The notes under the pieces are model-generated. The model was not told the DNA's origin and did not search any database. It was given only the letters and a program-made list of their open reading frames with translations. Positions 8,057-15,686 of a stretch of 25,328 nt of DNA are shown here, in pieces (positions within the stretch are counted from its first letter, which is position 1; each line of letters starts with the position of its first letter). Source of the DNA: JANWHF01 sp036276235 (lineage in GTDB: Bacteria; Planctomycetota; Phycisphaerae; Tepidisphaerales; Tepidisphaeraceae); the NCBI GenBank assembly GCA_036276235.1, contig DATBDZ010000116.1, forward strand, positions 1-25,328. Direction: 5' to 3'. Made by a program: the position numbers and the translations under genes.

Positions 8057-8077
8057 GTAGGGCGGGCATTGCCCGCC
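8057..8077 (+). repeat. Type D (GTAGGG) hairpin, single
   Basis: GTAG followed by the perfect hairpin GGCGGGC-ATT-GCCCGCC. It lies 24 bases past the MFS stop codon and could also act as a weak terminator, although no T-tract follows. Confidence 0.7.
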
Positions 8078-8100
8078 AATCGCGTCATTTTCCCACGGCC

Positions 8101-9396
8101 TCACTCGCGCGGCAATGGCTGTCCTTTGGTTTCCGGCAGAAACAGCAGCAGCACGATGCCTAGGAAATACAAGCCGCTCATGGCTACGATCGCGGTTTGA
8201 AGATGCAAATGCGATTTGATCGTGCCCGAAAGCCAAAGCATCGGCGCGGCCACAATTCTGCCGCCGTTGAAACACATTCCCGCACCCGTCGCGCGCAGAT
8301 GATCGGGGAACAGCTCGGGGAAATAAATCGCGTAGCCAGCATGCATGCCGCCGGTGAAGAAGCCGAAGATCGGCAGGATCGCCAGCATCTGCCAATACGT
8401 TTGCGGCAGATAGCAGGTGATCGGAACGATGGCCAGTGCGCAAGAATGCATCAGCAGAAATGCGCCGCGGCGGCCGAGGCGCTCGGCCATCGGGCCAAAG
8501 CCGACCATTCCGCATCCCATTCCGAATGTCTCGATGAAGCCGTAGGCGAGCTTTGATTGCAGTGCCGCGCGCTGCGGGTTCCAGCCATTTCGCAGCAGCA
8601 GTTCTTTCGTCAGATCCTGGCCGGCGATCACAACGCTCCAAAATGTTCCCAGGCCAACGGCCGCCAAGAGCAGGCCAAAGATCGCGCGATCGCGCCACCG
8701 CGGGTCGGCGAACAGCTCAGGGATGCTTCCGAGCTTTCGCTTTTCGGCTTGCGCCTCTTTCCATCGCCGCGGCTCATGAACGCCGGTCTGCACGGCAAAC
8801 AAAAGCAACGCCGGAAGCATGCTGACCAGAAACGCATAGCGCCAATGGACGCCGACGACCATGCCGACAACCGCCGCCGTCATGGTGCCGAAAACGCTGG
8901 AGCCATGAAAGATCGCGCCTGCGCGGGCACGGGAGCGCTGCGGAAATATCTCGGCGACCAGTGCCGCGGCCACGGCCCATTCACCGCCGACTCCCAGCGC
9001 AACCAGGAACCGCAACGCTGCGATCTGCCAGAGCGAGTGCGCGAAATAGGTTAGCCCGGAAAAGAGCGAGTAAAGCAGGATCGTGATCGCAATGACCGGC
9101 TTGCGGCCGATGCGGTCGGCGAGCGATCCGAAGGCGATCCCGCCCAGCGCGCCGCCACACAGAAAAATCGCCAGGAAAAAATCGCCCCAGAATTTCAGGC
9201 GTGTCTGATCCGCTCCGAGTAGCTCGCGAAGCATGTCCTCGCGCGTAATGTTGAAAAGCTGGCCCTCAAACGCATCGAAGATCCAACCCGCACACGCGAT
9301 CGTCAAAACGATCCACTGATATCGGGTGATTCGCTCGGCCGCCGAATCGGCTTGTGATGAATCCGGCAGAGATGAAAGCGTCGGCGGCTCAGTCAC
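8101..9396 (-). CDS. MFS transporter (sugar/aromatic-acid type)
   Basis: A 431-residue inner-membrane permease with about twelve hydrophobic spans. The MFS motif A between spans 2 and 3 is clear (GSLADRIGRKP), and a degenerate copy recurs in the second half (GPMAERLGRRG). GVGGEWAVA and PETKG near the C-terminus are typical of the sugar-porter and aromatic-acid-symporter branches. I place the start at GTG 9396: it overlaps the TGA of the upstream dehydrogenase as GTGA and is preceded by GGAAGG. An ATG-type start at 9477 would extend 84 bases into the dehydrogenase. The coupling implies that the permease imports the substrate, or a relative, of that enzyme. The transported compound cannot be told from sequence. 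Confidence 0.92.
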   Translation of the reverse strand: MTEPPTLSSLPDSSQADSAAERITRYQWIVLTIACAGWIFDAFEGQLFNITREDMLRELLGADQTRLKFWGDFFLAIFLCGGALGGIAFGSLADRIGRKPVIAITILLYSLFSGLTYFAHSLWQIAALRFLVALGVGGEWAVAAALVAEIFPQRSRARAGAIFHGSSVFGTMTAAVVGMVVGVHWRYAFLVSMLPALLLFAVQTGVHEPRRWKEAQAEKRKLGSIPELFADPRWRDRAIFGLLLAAVGLGTFWSVVIAGQDLTKELLLRNGWNPQRAALQSKLAYGFIETFGMGCGMVGFGPMAERLGRRGAFLLMHSCALAIVPITCYLPQTYWQMLAILPIFGFFTGGMHAGYAIYFPELFPDHLRATGAGMCFNGGRIVAAPMLWLSGTIKSHLHLQTAIVAMSGLYFLGIVLLLFLPETKGQPLPRE

Positions 9397-10433
9397 AATT
9401 TCATCCCTTCCAACTTCACGGGCGCTCCTGTCCTCAAAGACTCTTCCGCCTTGAGGCACATCGCCGCCGACCACCATCCATCCTCACCGTTGCAGGGGAC
9501 CGGCGTCCCATCGCGCACGGCCCGGACGACTGCCGCCACTTCATCGACCAGTTCATACACTTCGCCGGAAGGCTTGTGAATATTGATTTGCTCGACCGCC
9601 TCGCCGCGCTGCAATTTGAGGGAAAACGTCGGCTCAAATGTCCGATCCATCGCGCCGCTCCACGTCGCCCAAAGCGCGCCATCGGTGCCGGCGATCTTGG
9701 CAGTCTGATGATGCTCCCACCCGGCCAGTGTCTGCGAAATGACCGCATAACTTCCGCCGGGAAAACTCAACATCGCCGAAAAGTTATCGTGCAATTCCGG
9801 ATGATCAGCGCGACGAGCGCTTGCCATCGCATACACCAAAGTCGGCTCGCCCGCGCCGGACAAATACCACCGGGCCAGATCAAAGAAGTGAATCGGTTCT
9901 TCGAGGATCCAATTCCCGACGCGGCTGATGTCATATCGCCATCCATCCGCGCCCAATCGATATGGCCGCCGCCACAACTCGATCAGCGCGTAGATTGGCC
10001 GGCCGATCGCTCCTTGGTCGATTAACTGCTTCACCTTGCCCCACAGCGAAGACATCCGAAGCTCATGACCGATCGCGAGGATCTTGCCGCGCTCCTTCGC
10101 CAGCCGCACCAGCGCCGAGCAATCATCCAGCGACAGCGCCATCGGCTTTTCCAGCAGCACATTGCGGCCGCTCTCCAATACATCGCGCGTGACAGCGAAG
10201 TGCAGATGCGATGGAAGGACGACGCTACAAAGCTCCAATTGCTCGCGCTGCAGCATCTGCCGATGATCGGCGTAGACCGTCGCGCCCGGATGATCCGCCT
10301 TCGCCTTCTCGACGCTTTGTGCGGATCGTCCCGCAATAGCAACAAGCTCCGCGCCGGGAACCGATGTGATCGCACGAGCATGATGCTGGCCCCACGCGCC
10401 GTAGCCGATCAATCCGCAACGAACATCTCCCAT
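9393..10433 (-). CDS. Gfo/Idh/MocA family dehydrogenase, cytoplasmic
   Basis: A 346-residue NAD(P)-dependent dehydrogenase without a signal peptide, in contrast to the exported paralogue at 4717-5904. It has the Rossmann loop GLIGYGAWG (7-15), the EKP motif with catalytic Lys (95-97), and EEPIHFFDLARWYLSG, which carries the family's conserved His/Asp region. The likely substrate is a cyclitol, sugar or sugar acid; myo-inositol-like compounds are common for the family but nothing specific is visible. The ATG at 10433 has only a weak GGTGAT upstream. It is the first gene of a minus-strand set with the MFS transporter (4-base overlap) and probably the dioxygenase. An array of hairpins lies immediately upstream. 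Confidence 0.93.
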   Translation of the reverse strand: MGDVRCGLIGYGAWGQHHARAITSVPGAELVAIAGRSAQSVEKAKADHPGATVYADHRQMLQREQLELCSVVLPSHLHFAVTRDVLESGRNVLLEKPMALSLDDCSALVRLAKERGKILAIGHELRMSSLWGKVKQLIDQGAIGRPIYALIELWRRPYRLGADGWRYDISRVGNWILEEPIHFFDLARWYLSGAGEPTLVYAMASARRADHPELHDNFSAMLSFPGGSYAVISQTLAGWEHHQTAKIAGTDGALWATWSGAMDRTFEPTFSLKLQRGEAVEQINIHKPSGEVYELVDEVAAVVRAVRDGTPVPCNGEDGWWSAAMCLKAEESLRTGAPVKLEGMKL

Positions 10434-10475
10434 TGGATCACCAATATCGAGAACCTGAATTGACTAAACTCGTGG

Positions 10476-10614
10476 CACGGGTTTCCAACCCGTGTGTCCT
10501 GGTACTCCAGGACGTTGGCCGGTACGCCGGCCAAATAAGCAAGGAGCGAAGCGATTGAGCGAGTCAGAACAATAGATCCGCGGAGTACCGCGGCCACGGG
10601 TTGAAAACCGGTGC
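10476..10614. repeat. Array of five hairpins, three with TACT-like loops
   Basis: In order: CACGGGTT-TCC-AACCCGTG (10476-10494); GTCCTGG-TACT-CCAGGAC (10496-10513); TTGGCCGG-TACG-CCGGCCAA (10515-10534); CCGCGG-AGTA-CCGCGG (10579-10594); and CACGGGTT-GAA-AACCGGTG (10596-10614, one mismatch). The first and last are related, so the array is bounded by the same sequence. It fills most of the divergent gap between the dehydrogenase and the aldo/keto reductase, where promoters for both should lie. Confidence 0.88.
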
Positions 10615-10732
10615 TACGTAAATCCGCCGACAGGCTTCTCTCATTCCTTCGCCGACGATCGACGCGCATCATAGCGGTCGGAGCGGGTCGTGATAACATT
10701 GTCCGTCCATTTATCCTTGGAGTAGCGCAATC

Positions 10733-11719
10733 ATGGACTTCGTCAATCTCGGAAACACCGGCCTCAAAGTCTCGCGGATTTGCCTCGGCTGCATGAGCTA
10801 CGGCGTACCGGAGCGAGGGGCGCATCCCTGGTCAATGAACGAGGAGGCCAGCCGGCCTTACTTTCGCAGGGCGATCGAGCTGGGGATTAATTTCTTCGAC
10901 ACGGCCAACGTCTATTCCGATGGCACCAGCGAAGAATTCACCGGCCGCGCGCTCAAGGATTTTGCCAAGCGCGATGAAGTCGTGATCGCAACGAAAGTGC
11001 ATGGCCGCATGCGGCCCGATCCCAATGGCCGCGGGCTATCGCGCAAGGCGATCATGACCGAGATCGATCACAGCCTGCGGCGGCTGGGGACCGATTACGT
11101 CGATCTCTATCAAACGCATCGCTGGGATTATCAAACGCCGATCGAAGAAACGCTCGAAGCCTTGCACGATGTCGTGAAAGCCGGCAAGGCGCGTTACATC
11201 GGCGCATCCAGCATGTTTGCGTGGCAATTCTGCAAGGCGCTGTATCTCTCAAAACAAAACGGCTGGACGCGTTTTGTCTCGATGCAGAACCATTACAACC
11301 TGCTCTACCGTGAAGAGGAGCGCGAGATGATGCCGCTCTGCCAAAGCGAGGGCGTCGGCGTCATCCCCTGGAGCCCGCTGGCGCGCGGCCGGCTGGCGCG
11401 CCCATGGGATCAGCAAAACGCCACCGACCGCGCCAACACCGACGAATTCGGCAAGACGCTCTACGTGCAGGCGATCGAAGCCGATCATCAGGTGATCGAT
11501 CGCGTCGGCGAGCTTGCCGCGCAGCGCGGCGTCGCCCGCGCGCAGATCGCGCTGGCGTGGATGCTGCATAAGCCGTTCATCACTTCGCCGATCATTGGGG
11601 CAACCAAGCCGCACCATCTCGAAGACGCCGCCGCGGCGGTGGCGCTGAAGCTGAGCGCGGAGGAAATCGCGCGATTGGAAGAGGCGTACATTCCACACGG
11701 CGTGGCAGGGTTTACGTGA
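10733..11719 (+). CDS. Aldo/keto reductase
   Basis: A 328-residue NADPH-dependent carbonyl reductase with a TIM barrel, cytoplasmic. The catalytic tetrad is complete: Asp56 and Tyr61 in NFFDTANVYSDG, Lys88 in VIATKVHG, and His129 in YQTHRWD. The phosphate-binding part of the cofactor site is seen in SPIIGATKPHHLEDAAAAV. The overall pattern (LGNTGLKVSRICLGCMSYG, WSPLARGRLARP) matches the group that includes E. coli YajO and YajO-like sugar reductases, although no physiological substrate can be assigned. The ATG at 10733 follows TTGGAG at a good distance. A possible -10 box, GATAACAT, lies near 10691. It is followed by a type C repeat and then the amidohydrolase on the same strand. Confidence 0.93.
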   Translation: MDFVNLGNTGLKVSRICLGCMSYGVPERGAHPWSMNEEASRPYFRRAIELGINFFDTANVYSDGTSEEFTGRALKDFAKRDEVVIATKVHGRMRPDPNGRGLSRKAIMTEIDHSLRRLGTDYVDLYQTHRWDYQTPIEETLEALHDVVKAGKARYIGASSMFAWQFCKALYLSKQNGWTRFVSMQNHYNLLYREEEREMMPLCQSEGVGVIPWSPLARGRLARPWDQQNATDRANTDEFGKTLYVQAIEADHQVIDRVGELAAQRGVARAQIALAWMLHKPFITSPIIGATKPHHLEDAAAAVALKLSAEEIARLEEAYIPHGVAGFT

Positions 11720-11737
11720 TTCGCGTATTGGGGATTA

Positions 11738-11848
11738 TTCCCTCCCTCGGTACTCCGGGGGAGGGTTAGGGAGGGGGTTCGCGCACGTGGCGCACCTTCC
11801 GCACAACCCCCTCCCCAGCCCTCCCCCGGAGTACCGAGGGAGGGAGAA
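11738..11848. repeat. Type C inverted repeat pair with TACT/AGTA loops
   Basis: The left arm (from 11740) is CCCTCCCTCGG-TACT-CCGGGGGAGGG followed by TTAGGGAGGGGG. The inverted right arm ends at 11846. Relative to the 4592-4698 copy the stem has changed on both sides near the base, while the loop is identical. It lies 18 bases past the aldo/keto reductase stop. Confidence 0.88.
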
Positions 11849-11917
11849 TCAGCGCCGATTGAGCCGCCGCGCGCCGTTCGTTACGATGCGCGCGGCGATT
11901 TCAATCGGAGGACAATT

Positions 11918-13063
11918 TTGGCAATCATCTTTCGCGCAGCGTCCCTGATGGTCGGAACAGCCCTGGTTTGCTCGGCATGCACCCAGAACCCGCCGCCTGC
12001 GCCCGTCGCTCAGCAACCGCCCGTCACAACGACTGTGCAGACCAGCACAGACCCCGCCACCGTCAAATACCGCATGGCGGATTGCCATCTGCATCTGGTC
12101 GATTTCCTCCAGCGGACCGACGGCATTCGCGCGGCGCTTGCCGCGATGGATCGGTGCGGCGTTGAGGAAGCAATTATCCACGGCATGCCGCTGGTCAAGG
12201 AGTGGCCGCAGGATGAGCGGATGCGGCCGGAGTATTACCTCGAAGACGATTCACGCTGCTACTGGTATTCGGCGACCGATGTTCTGGTCGCGCGGCAGGT
12301 GCAATCGTTGCCGCCCGATCTGCAACGGCGATTCCACCCGACGATCTGCGGCTTCAACGGCGCAGACCGCAACGCCGTCGACCACATCAAGCGGATGATC
12401 GACTGGTATCCGGAGTTCTGGCAGGGGATCGGCGAGGTGATGACCCGCCATGATGATCTCACCGCGCTCACCTATGGAGATCCTGCCCGAGCCGACAATC
12501 TCGCGCTGAGCCGCGTCTTCACCTTCGCCGGCGAGCATGATCTGCCGGTCTTCCTGCATTCCAACATCGGCTCGGTCTGGAAGCATGAGCCGATCTATCT
12601 GCCCGAAGTGGAAACGGCGGTGCGCGATCACCCTAAAACCCGCTTCATCTGGTGCCACGGCGGCATCAGCCGACGCATCGAGGTTCCTTCGCTCACGCAA
12701 GACCTCGAAGCAATGCTCCGCAAATATCCGAATCTGCACATCGATATTTCGTGGGTCGTCTACGAAACCAACTTGCTCAAGGACGGCTCTCCCGATCCGA
12801 AGTGGGTGCAACTGATCGAGCAATTCCCCGATCGCTTCATCATCGGCTCAGACAAGGTCGGGCACTTTGCCGACTACCCGCAGGAGATCCTCAAGTACAA
12901 CAAATTCCTCGACGCACTAAAACCGCAAACGGCAGCAAAGGTGGCCCGCGAGAATCTGCTGTCGGTTCTCCCCAAGTCCCCGGCCCGCCTGACGCCAGAA
13001 GAAACAGCCTCCATCAACGGCGGCATGCCGGCCGGGCTGGAGATGCTGAAGGGCAAGAATTAA
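11918..13063 (+). CDS. Amidohydrolase (PF04909-like), probable lipoprotein
   Basis: A 381-residue metal-dependent hydrolase of the amidohydrolase-2 group, with a TIM barrel. The start is a TTG at 11918, supported by GGAGG six bases upstream and by the export signal it then gives. That signal has a short basic start, a hydrophobic stretch to residue 17 and a Cys at 21 (LVCSAC), followed by a Pro/Gln-rich linker to about residue 48. The lipobox is imperfect (Cys at -3), so lipidation is likely but not certain. Metal-site motifs are DCHLHL (55-60), FLHSN (His214), WCHGG (His247) and GSDKVGHF (Asp312). Family members hydrolyse or decarboxylate cyclic or aromatic acids; the substrate here is unknown. 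It is the second gene after the aldo/keto reductase, separated by a type C repeat. Confidence 0.88.
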   Translation: MAIIFRAASLMVGTALVCSACTQNPPPAPVAQQPPVTTTVQTSTDPATVKYRMADCHLHLVDFLQRTDGIRAALAAMDRCGVEEAIIHGMPLVKEWPQDERMRPEYYLEDDSRCYWYSATDVLVARQVQSLPPDLQRRFHPTICGFNGADRNAVDHIKRMIDWYPEFWQGIGEVMTRHDDLTALTYGDPARADNLALSRVFTFAGEHDLPVFLHSNIGSVWKHEPIYLPEVETAVRDHPKTRFIWCHGGISRRIEVPSLTQDLEAMLRKYPNLHIDISWVVYETNLLKDGSPDPKWVQLIEQFPDRFIIGSDKVGHFADYPQEILKYNKFLDALKPQTAAKVARENLLSVLPKSPARLTPEETASINGGMPAGLEMLKGKN

Positions 13064-13544
13064 ATTCGCCGGTTTCAGAGCCCACAAAGATGGCCTGAGC
13101 CACGCTTGATCCCTAGTCGGCTCAGCGTCGTTGGCAGGTTACAAATGTTACAGCAGCGCCTGTGTCACACGGGCGCGGCTCATCGCGCAACTGGCTACGA
13201 TAGAGCAATTTATGTCATCAATGCGTGTGTTACACCGCGGAAGGCTGTAACATCGAAAGGACCACTCTCGTCACCAAGTCTTGTGGTGAGGCCTACGTCT
13301 CCAGCGACGTTCGCGGAAAGCCCGAAAGTGTCGCATTTGTCGCGTTCTCGCACTCCAGCGCAATGGCATAAGCTATTTTATATCAGCGGGTTATGATCAT
13401 ATAAATCGGTTCCGAAATGTGCGACGCTCTTCCTTTTTAACGTGGGTGTCGCGGAGAGGAATGAGCCGCAGATCCACGCGGATTGAAGGCTCGAAGAATG
13501 AAGAGTGATGAGTGAAACCTGACGAAGCGCACATCCGGCATCAC
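13064..13544. other. Gene-free stretch between convergent genes
   Basis: No credible gene is seen in 480 bases. There is a perfect 10-base inverted pair (ATGTTACAGC at 13145, GCTGTAACAT at 13244) and a hairpin GCGCCTGTG-TCA-CACGGGCGC at about 13155-13175. An AT-rich segment at about 13362-13410 contains the palindrome TATGATCATA (13392-13401). The AT-rich part differs in composition from its surroundings and may mark the edge of the acquired restriction island. Confidence 0.45.
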
Positions 13545-14018
13545 TCAGTCGATGCTGTCGGAACTCATCTGGTGGATCATTTCCCATAGCCGGTCGATCT
13601 CGCCGACTTCGATGACTTGCATCGGCGTCATTTCCCCAAACCGCGGATTGCGTTGTCTGAGCCAGGGCGCAATCGCTTCCGGTTTGACGACCTGTGCCAG
13701 CGAATCGAGCAGTCGGCGGACTTCGTGAATTCGCCGTCTGGCCGGCTCGCTGGGGAGCTTCCCCGCTGACCAGTCGGCCAGCGCGCGGAGCGAAAACCCG
13801 GTCATCCGGCCAAGGTCGGTTTGCCGCAAGCCATAATAGTCAGACAACTGCTTCACGTCTGATGGGTCAGCATGGGCCAAGAGCAAGGTGGCCTTCCGTT
13901 GCTCAGCCGCGGTGCTTGCTTCGAGCGCGCCGCGCTCGGATCCCTTGCGCGTCCGAAGCAGCTTTGCGGTCCTGTTCGCGGCTTTGCCGCGGATGGGCTT
14001 TTTGGTTACCAGAGGCAA
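13545..14018 (-). CDS. Orphan Xre/MbcA/ParS-like antitoxin
   Basis: A 157-residue protein. The first ~45 residues are basic and low in complexity. A Xre-like HTH follows (DVKQLSDYYGLRQTDLGRMTG, about 53-75), then FSLRALADWSAGKLPSEPARRRIHEVRRLL and a C-terminal block ending WLRQRNPRFGEMTPMQVIE. This matches the layout of Xre/MbcA/ParS antitoxins with the DUF2384 toxin-binding region. The partner of such antitoxins is normally an adjacent RES-domain toxin; none is next to it, so it is an orphan or has another job. The start is a TTG at 14018, supported by AAGGAG about 8 bases upstream and a TATAAT at 14046-14051. It is divergent from the restriction-modification pair. Family assignment is moderate; function is inferred. 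Confidence 0.65.
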   Translation of the reverse strand: MPLVTKKPIRGKAANRTAKLLRTRKGSERGALEASTAAEQRKATLLLAHADPSDVKQLSDYYGLRQTDLGRMTGFSLRALADWSAGKLPSEPARRRIHEVRRLLDSLAQVVKPEAIAPWLRQRNPRFGEMTPMQVIEVGEIDRLWEMIHQMSSDSID

Positions 14019-14045
14019 TGTGAAGACTCCTTATTACCGCCTTCG

Positions 14046-14089
14046 ATTATACCATCGGCCCTAGAAGTAATGCACGCAGATTTGCATGC
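14046..14089 (-). promoter_or_regulatory. Antitoxin promoter and possible operator
   Basis: On the minus strand a consensus TATAAT (14046-14051) lies about 28 bases before the TTG start. No consensus -35 box is visible. Just upstream, at 14070-14089, an imperfect inverted repeat (GCATGC and its near complement GTGCAT, eight bases apart) overlaps the expected -35 position. Antitoxins of this class usually repress themselves, so it is a candidate operator. Confidence 0.4.
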
Positions 14090-14201
14090 GGCTGGATTGT
14101 ATCGCAGCCGCGACGCCGGTTTCGACTGCGCCATCGGGTCGCCGTTTGGGGGAAAAGCTTGTTCGATAGAGATGTGAGCCTCTGTCTGGTAGCCTGATGT
14201 C

Positions 14202-15686
14202 ATGACGCTCGCGACCTTGGTGAAGGCACGACAAAAGAAGGGAGAGCTCGGGCAGTTCCTCACGCCAGCTCCAGTGGCGGAGTTCATGGCGTCCATGTTC
14301 GGACCTCTACCCGAAGCGGTGCGTTTGCTGGATGCTGGTGCCGGCGGGGGCTCACTTACGTCGGCGTTTGTCTCGCGCTGCTGTGAAAGGCGCGATGAAG
14401 TCCGCGCCATTGACGCGACGCTCTATGAATTTGATAGCGAGATCTTGGGGAAGCTGCTGACAACCATGCGCGCGTGCAAACGCAGATGCGAGGAAGCAGG
14501 GATTCAGTTCGGGTTCACCATCCTGCCCTCAGATTTCATCGCCGATGCATCAGCGCGACTAAGCTCCGACTTGTTTGGCAGAATTCCCTATGCCTTCGAT
14601 GCCGCCATCGTGAACCCACCGTACCGCAAAATCAATACCGACTCGCCTGAGCGGCGCGCCTTGCGCTCTTGCGGCGTCGAAACCAGCAATCTTTACACGG
14701 GCTTCATCGCGCTGATCCATCGTTTGCTGCGACCCGGCGGAGAACTCGTCGCCATAACGCCCCGGAGCTTTTGCAATGGTCCTTATTTCCGCCCCTTCCG
14801 CGAGGACTTCCTCAGCCAAATGGAAATTCGGAGACTCCATGTCTTCGAATCCCGCCGAGCGGCGTTTCGTGATGACGGTGTGCTGCAGGAGAACGTGATC
14901 TTTCATGCGGCGAAGGGCGATAAGCAACCGCGCAAGATCGTTGTTTCAAGCAGCAGTGGTCAACGAGGTGGCAACGTCCTCGAGGCTTCTATCCCCTTCG
15001 TGGAGATTGTGCACAAGGACGACGCCGAGAAGTTCATTCACATTCCGTCGACCGCGCGACATGCCGTGGCCAAGAAAACGATGGACGGTTTGAATGCAAG
15101 TTTGGAATCGCTCGGCATCACCGTTTCCACTGGGCGTGTCGTGGATTTTCGCCTGAAAGCCGCACTACGTATGCGACCGGCGGCGGGCGCCGTACCACTC
15201 CTGTATCCCTGTCATTTCAATGGCGGGACTGTCCATTGGCCAAAGCTCCCAGCGCGCAAACCCAATGCGATTCTCGACAACACGGAAACGCGTCCATGGC
15301 TTGTACCGTCGGGAATTTATTTGCTCACGAAGCGTTTCACTGCGAAGGAGGAACGCCGCCGGCTGGTCGCGTGCATATTCGATCCCGAACAGGTCAAAGC
15401 GGAGTGGATTGGTTTTGAAAACCACCTGAACTATTTTCACGCTAACGGCCAGGGTTTGGATCGCGATCTCGCTGTTGGTTTGTACGCTTTCCTAAACTCA
15501 ACAATAGTTGATCAATACTTCCGTCGTTTCAGCGGTCACACCCAGGTGAATGCCACGGACCTGCGTGCACTTACGTATCCGGACGGTAAGAGCCTCCGTG
15601 CAATGGGGCGCGCTGTCACCAGACTCAGTCTGACGCAGAGCGATATAGACCAACTCGTTAACCAGCACCTTAATGCCAGCAGATAA
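14202..15686 (+). CDS. Type II adenine-N6 DNA methyltransferase, M.PstI/M.BsuBI-like
   Basis: A 494-residue S-adenosylmethionine-dependent methyltransferase. Motifs occur in gamma-class order: GQFLTP (17-22, motif X), LLDAGAGGGSLT (42-53, motif I, cofactor), and IVNPPYRKI (136-144, motif IV, catalytic NPPY). The variable C-terminal half should hold the target-recognition domain. Next to a BsuBI/PstI endonuclease, the expected activity is methylation of the adenine in CTGCAG, which protects host DNA. That specificity comes from the family, not from this sequence. The gene overlaps the endonuclease gene by 14 bases, so the two are co-translated, with protection made first. The base composition is visibly lower in GC than the metabolic genes on either side, which suggests transfer. 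The ATG at 14202 has no clear ribosome site. Confidence 0.92.
   Translation: MTLATLVKARQKKGELGQFLTPAPVAEFMASMFGPLPEAVRLLDAGAGGGSLTSAFVSRCCERRDEVRAIDATLYEFDSEILGKLLTTMRACKRRCEEAGIQFGFTILPSDFIADASARLSSDLFGRIPYAFDAAIVNPPYRKINTDSPERRALRSCGVETSNLYTGFIALIHRLLRPGGELVAITPRSFCNGPYFRPFREDFLSQMEIRRLHVFESRRAAFRDDGVLQENVIFHAAKGDKQPRKIVVSSSSGQRGGNVLEASIPFVEIVHKDDAEKFIHIPSTARHAVAKKTMDGLNASLESLGITVSTGRVVDFRLKAALRMRPAAGAVPLLYPCHFNGGTVHWPKLPARKPNAILDNTETRPWLVPSGIYLLTKRFTAKEERRRLVACIFDPEQVKAEWIGFENHLNYFHANGQGLDRDLAVGLYAFLNSTIVDQYFRRFSGHTQVNATDLRALTYPDGKSLRAMGRAVTRLSLTQSDIDQLVNQHLNASR

Noticed and set aside
8057..8077. Rho-independent terminator after the MFS gene
   Set aside because: The hairpin is strong but no T-tract follows on the minus strand and it has the GTAG head of the type D repeats, so I list it as a repeat.
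10409..10825. Minus-strand frame across the hairpin array
   Set aside because: It translates the repeat array and the start of the aldo/keto reductase in antisense.
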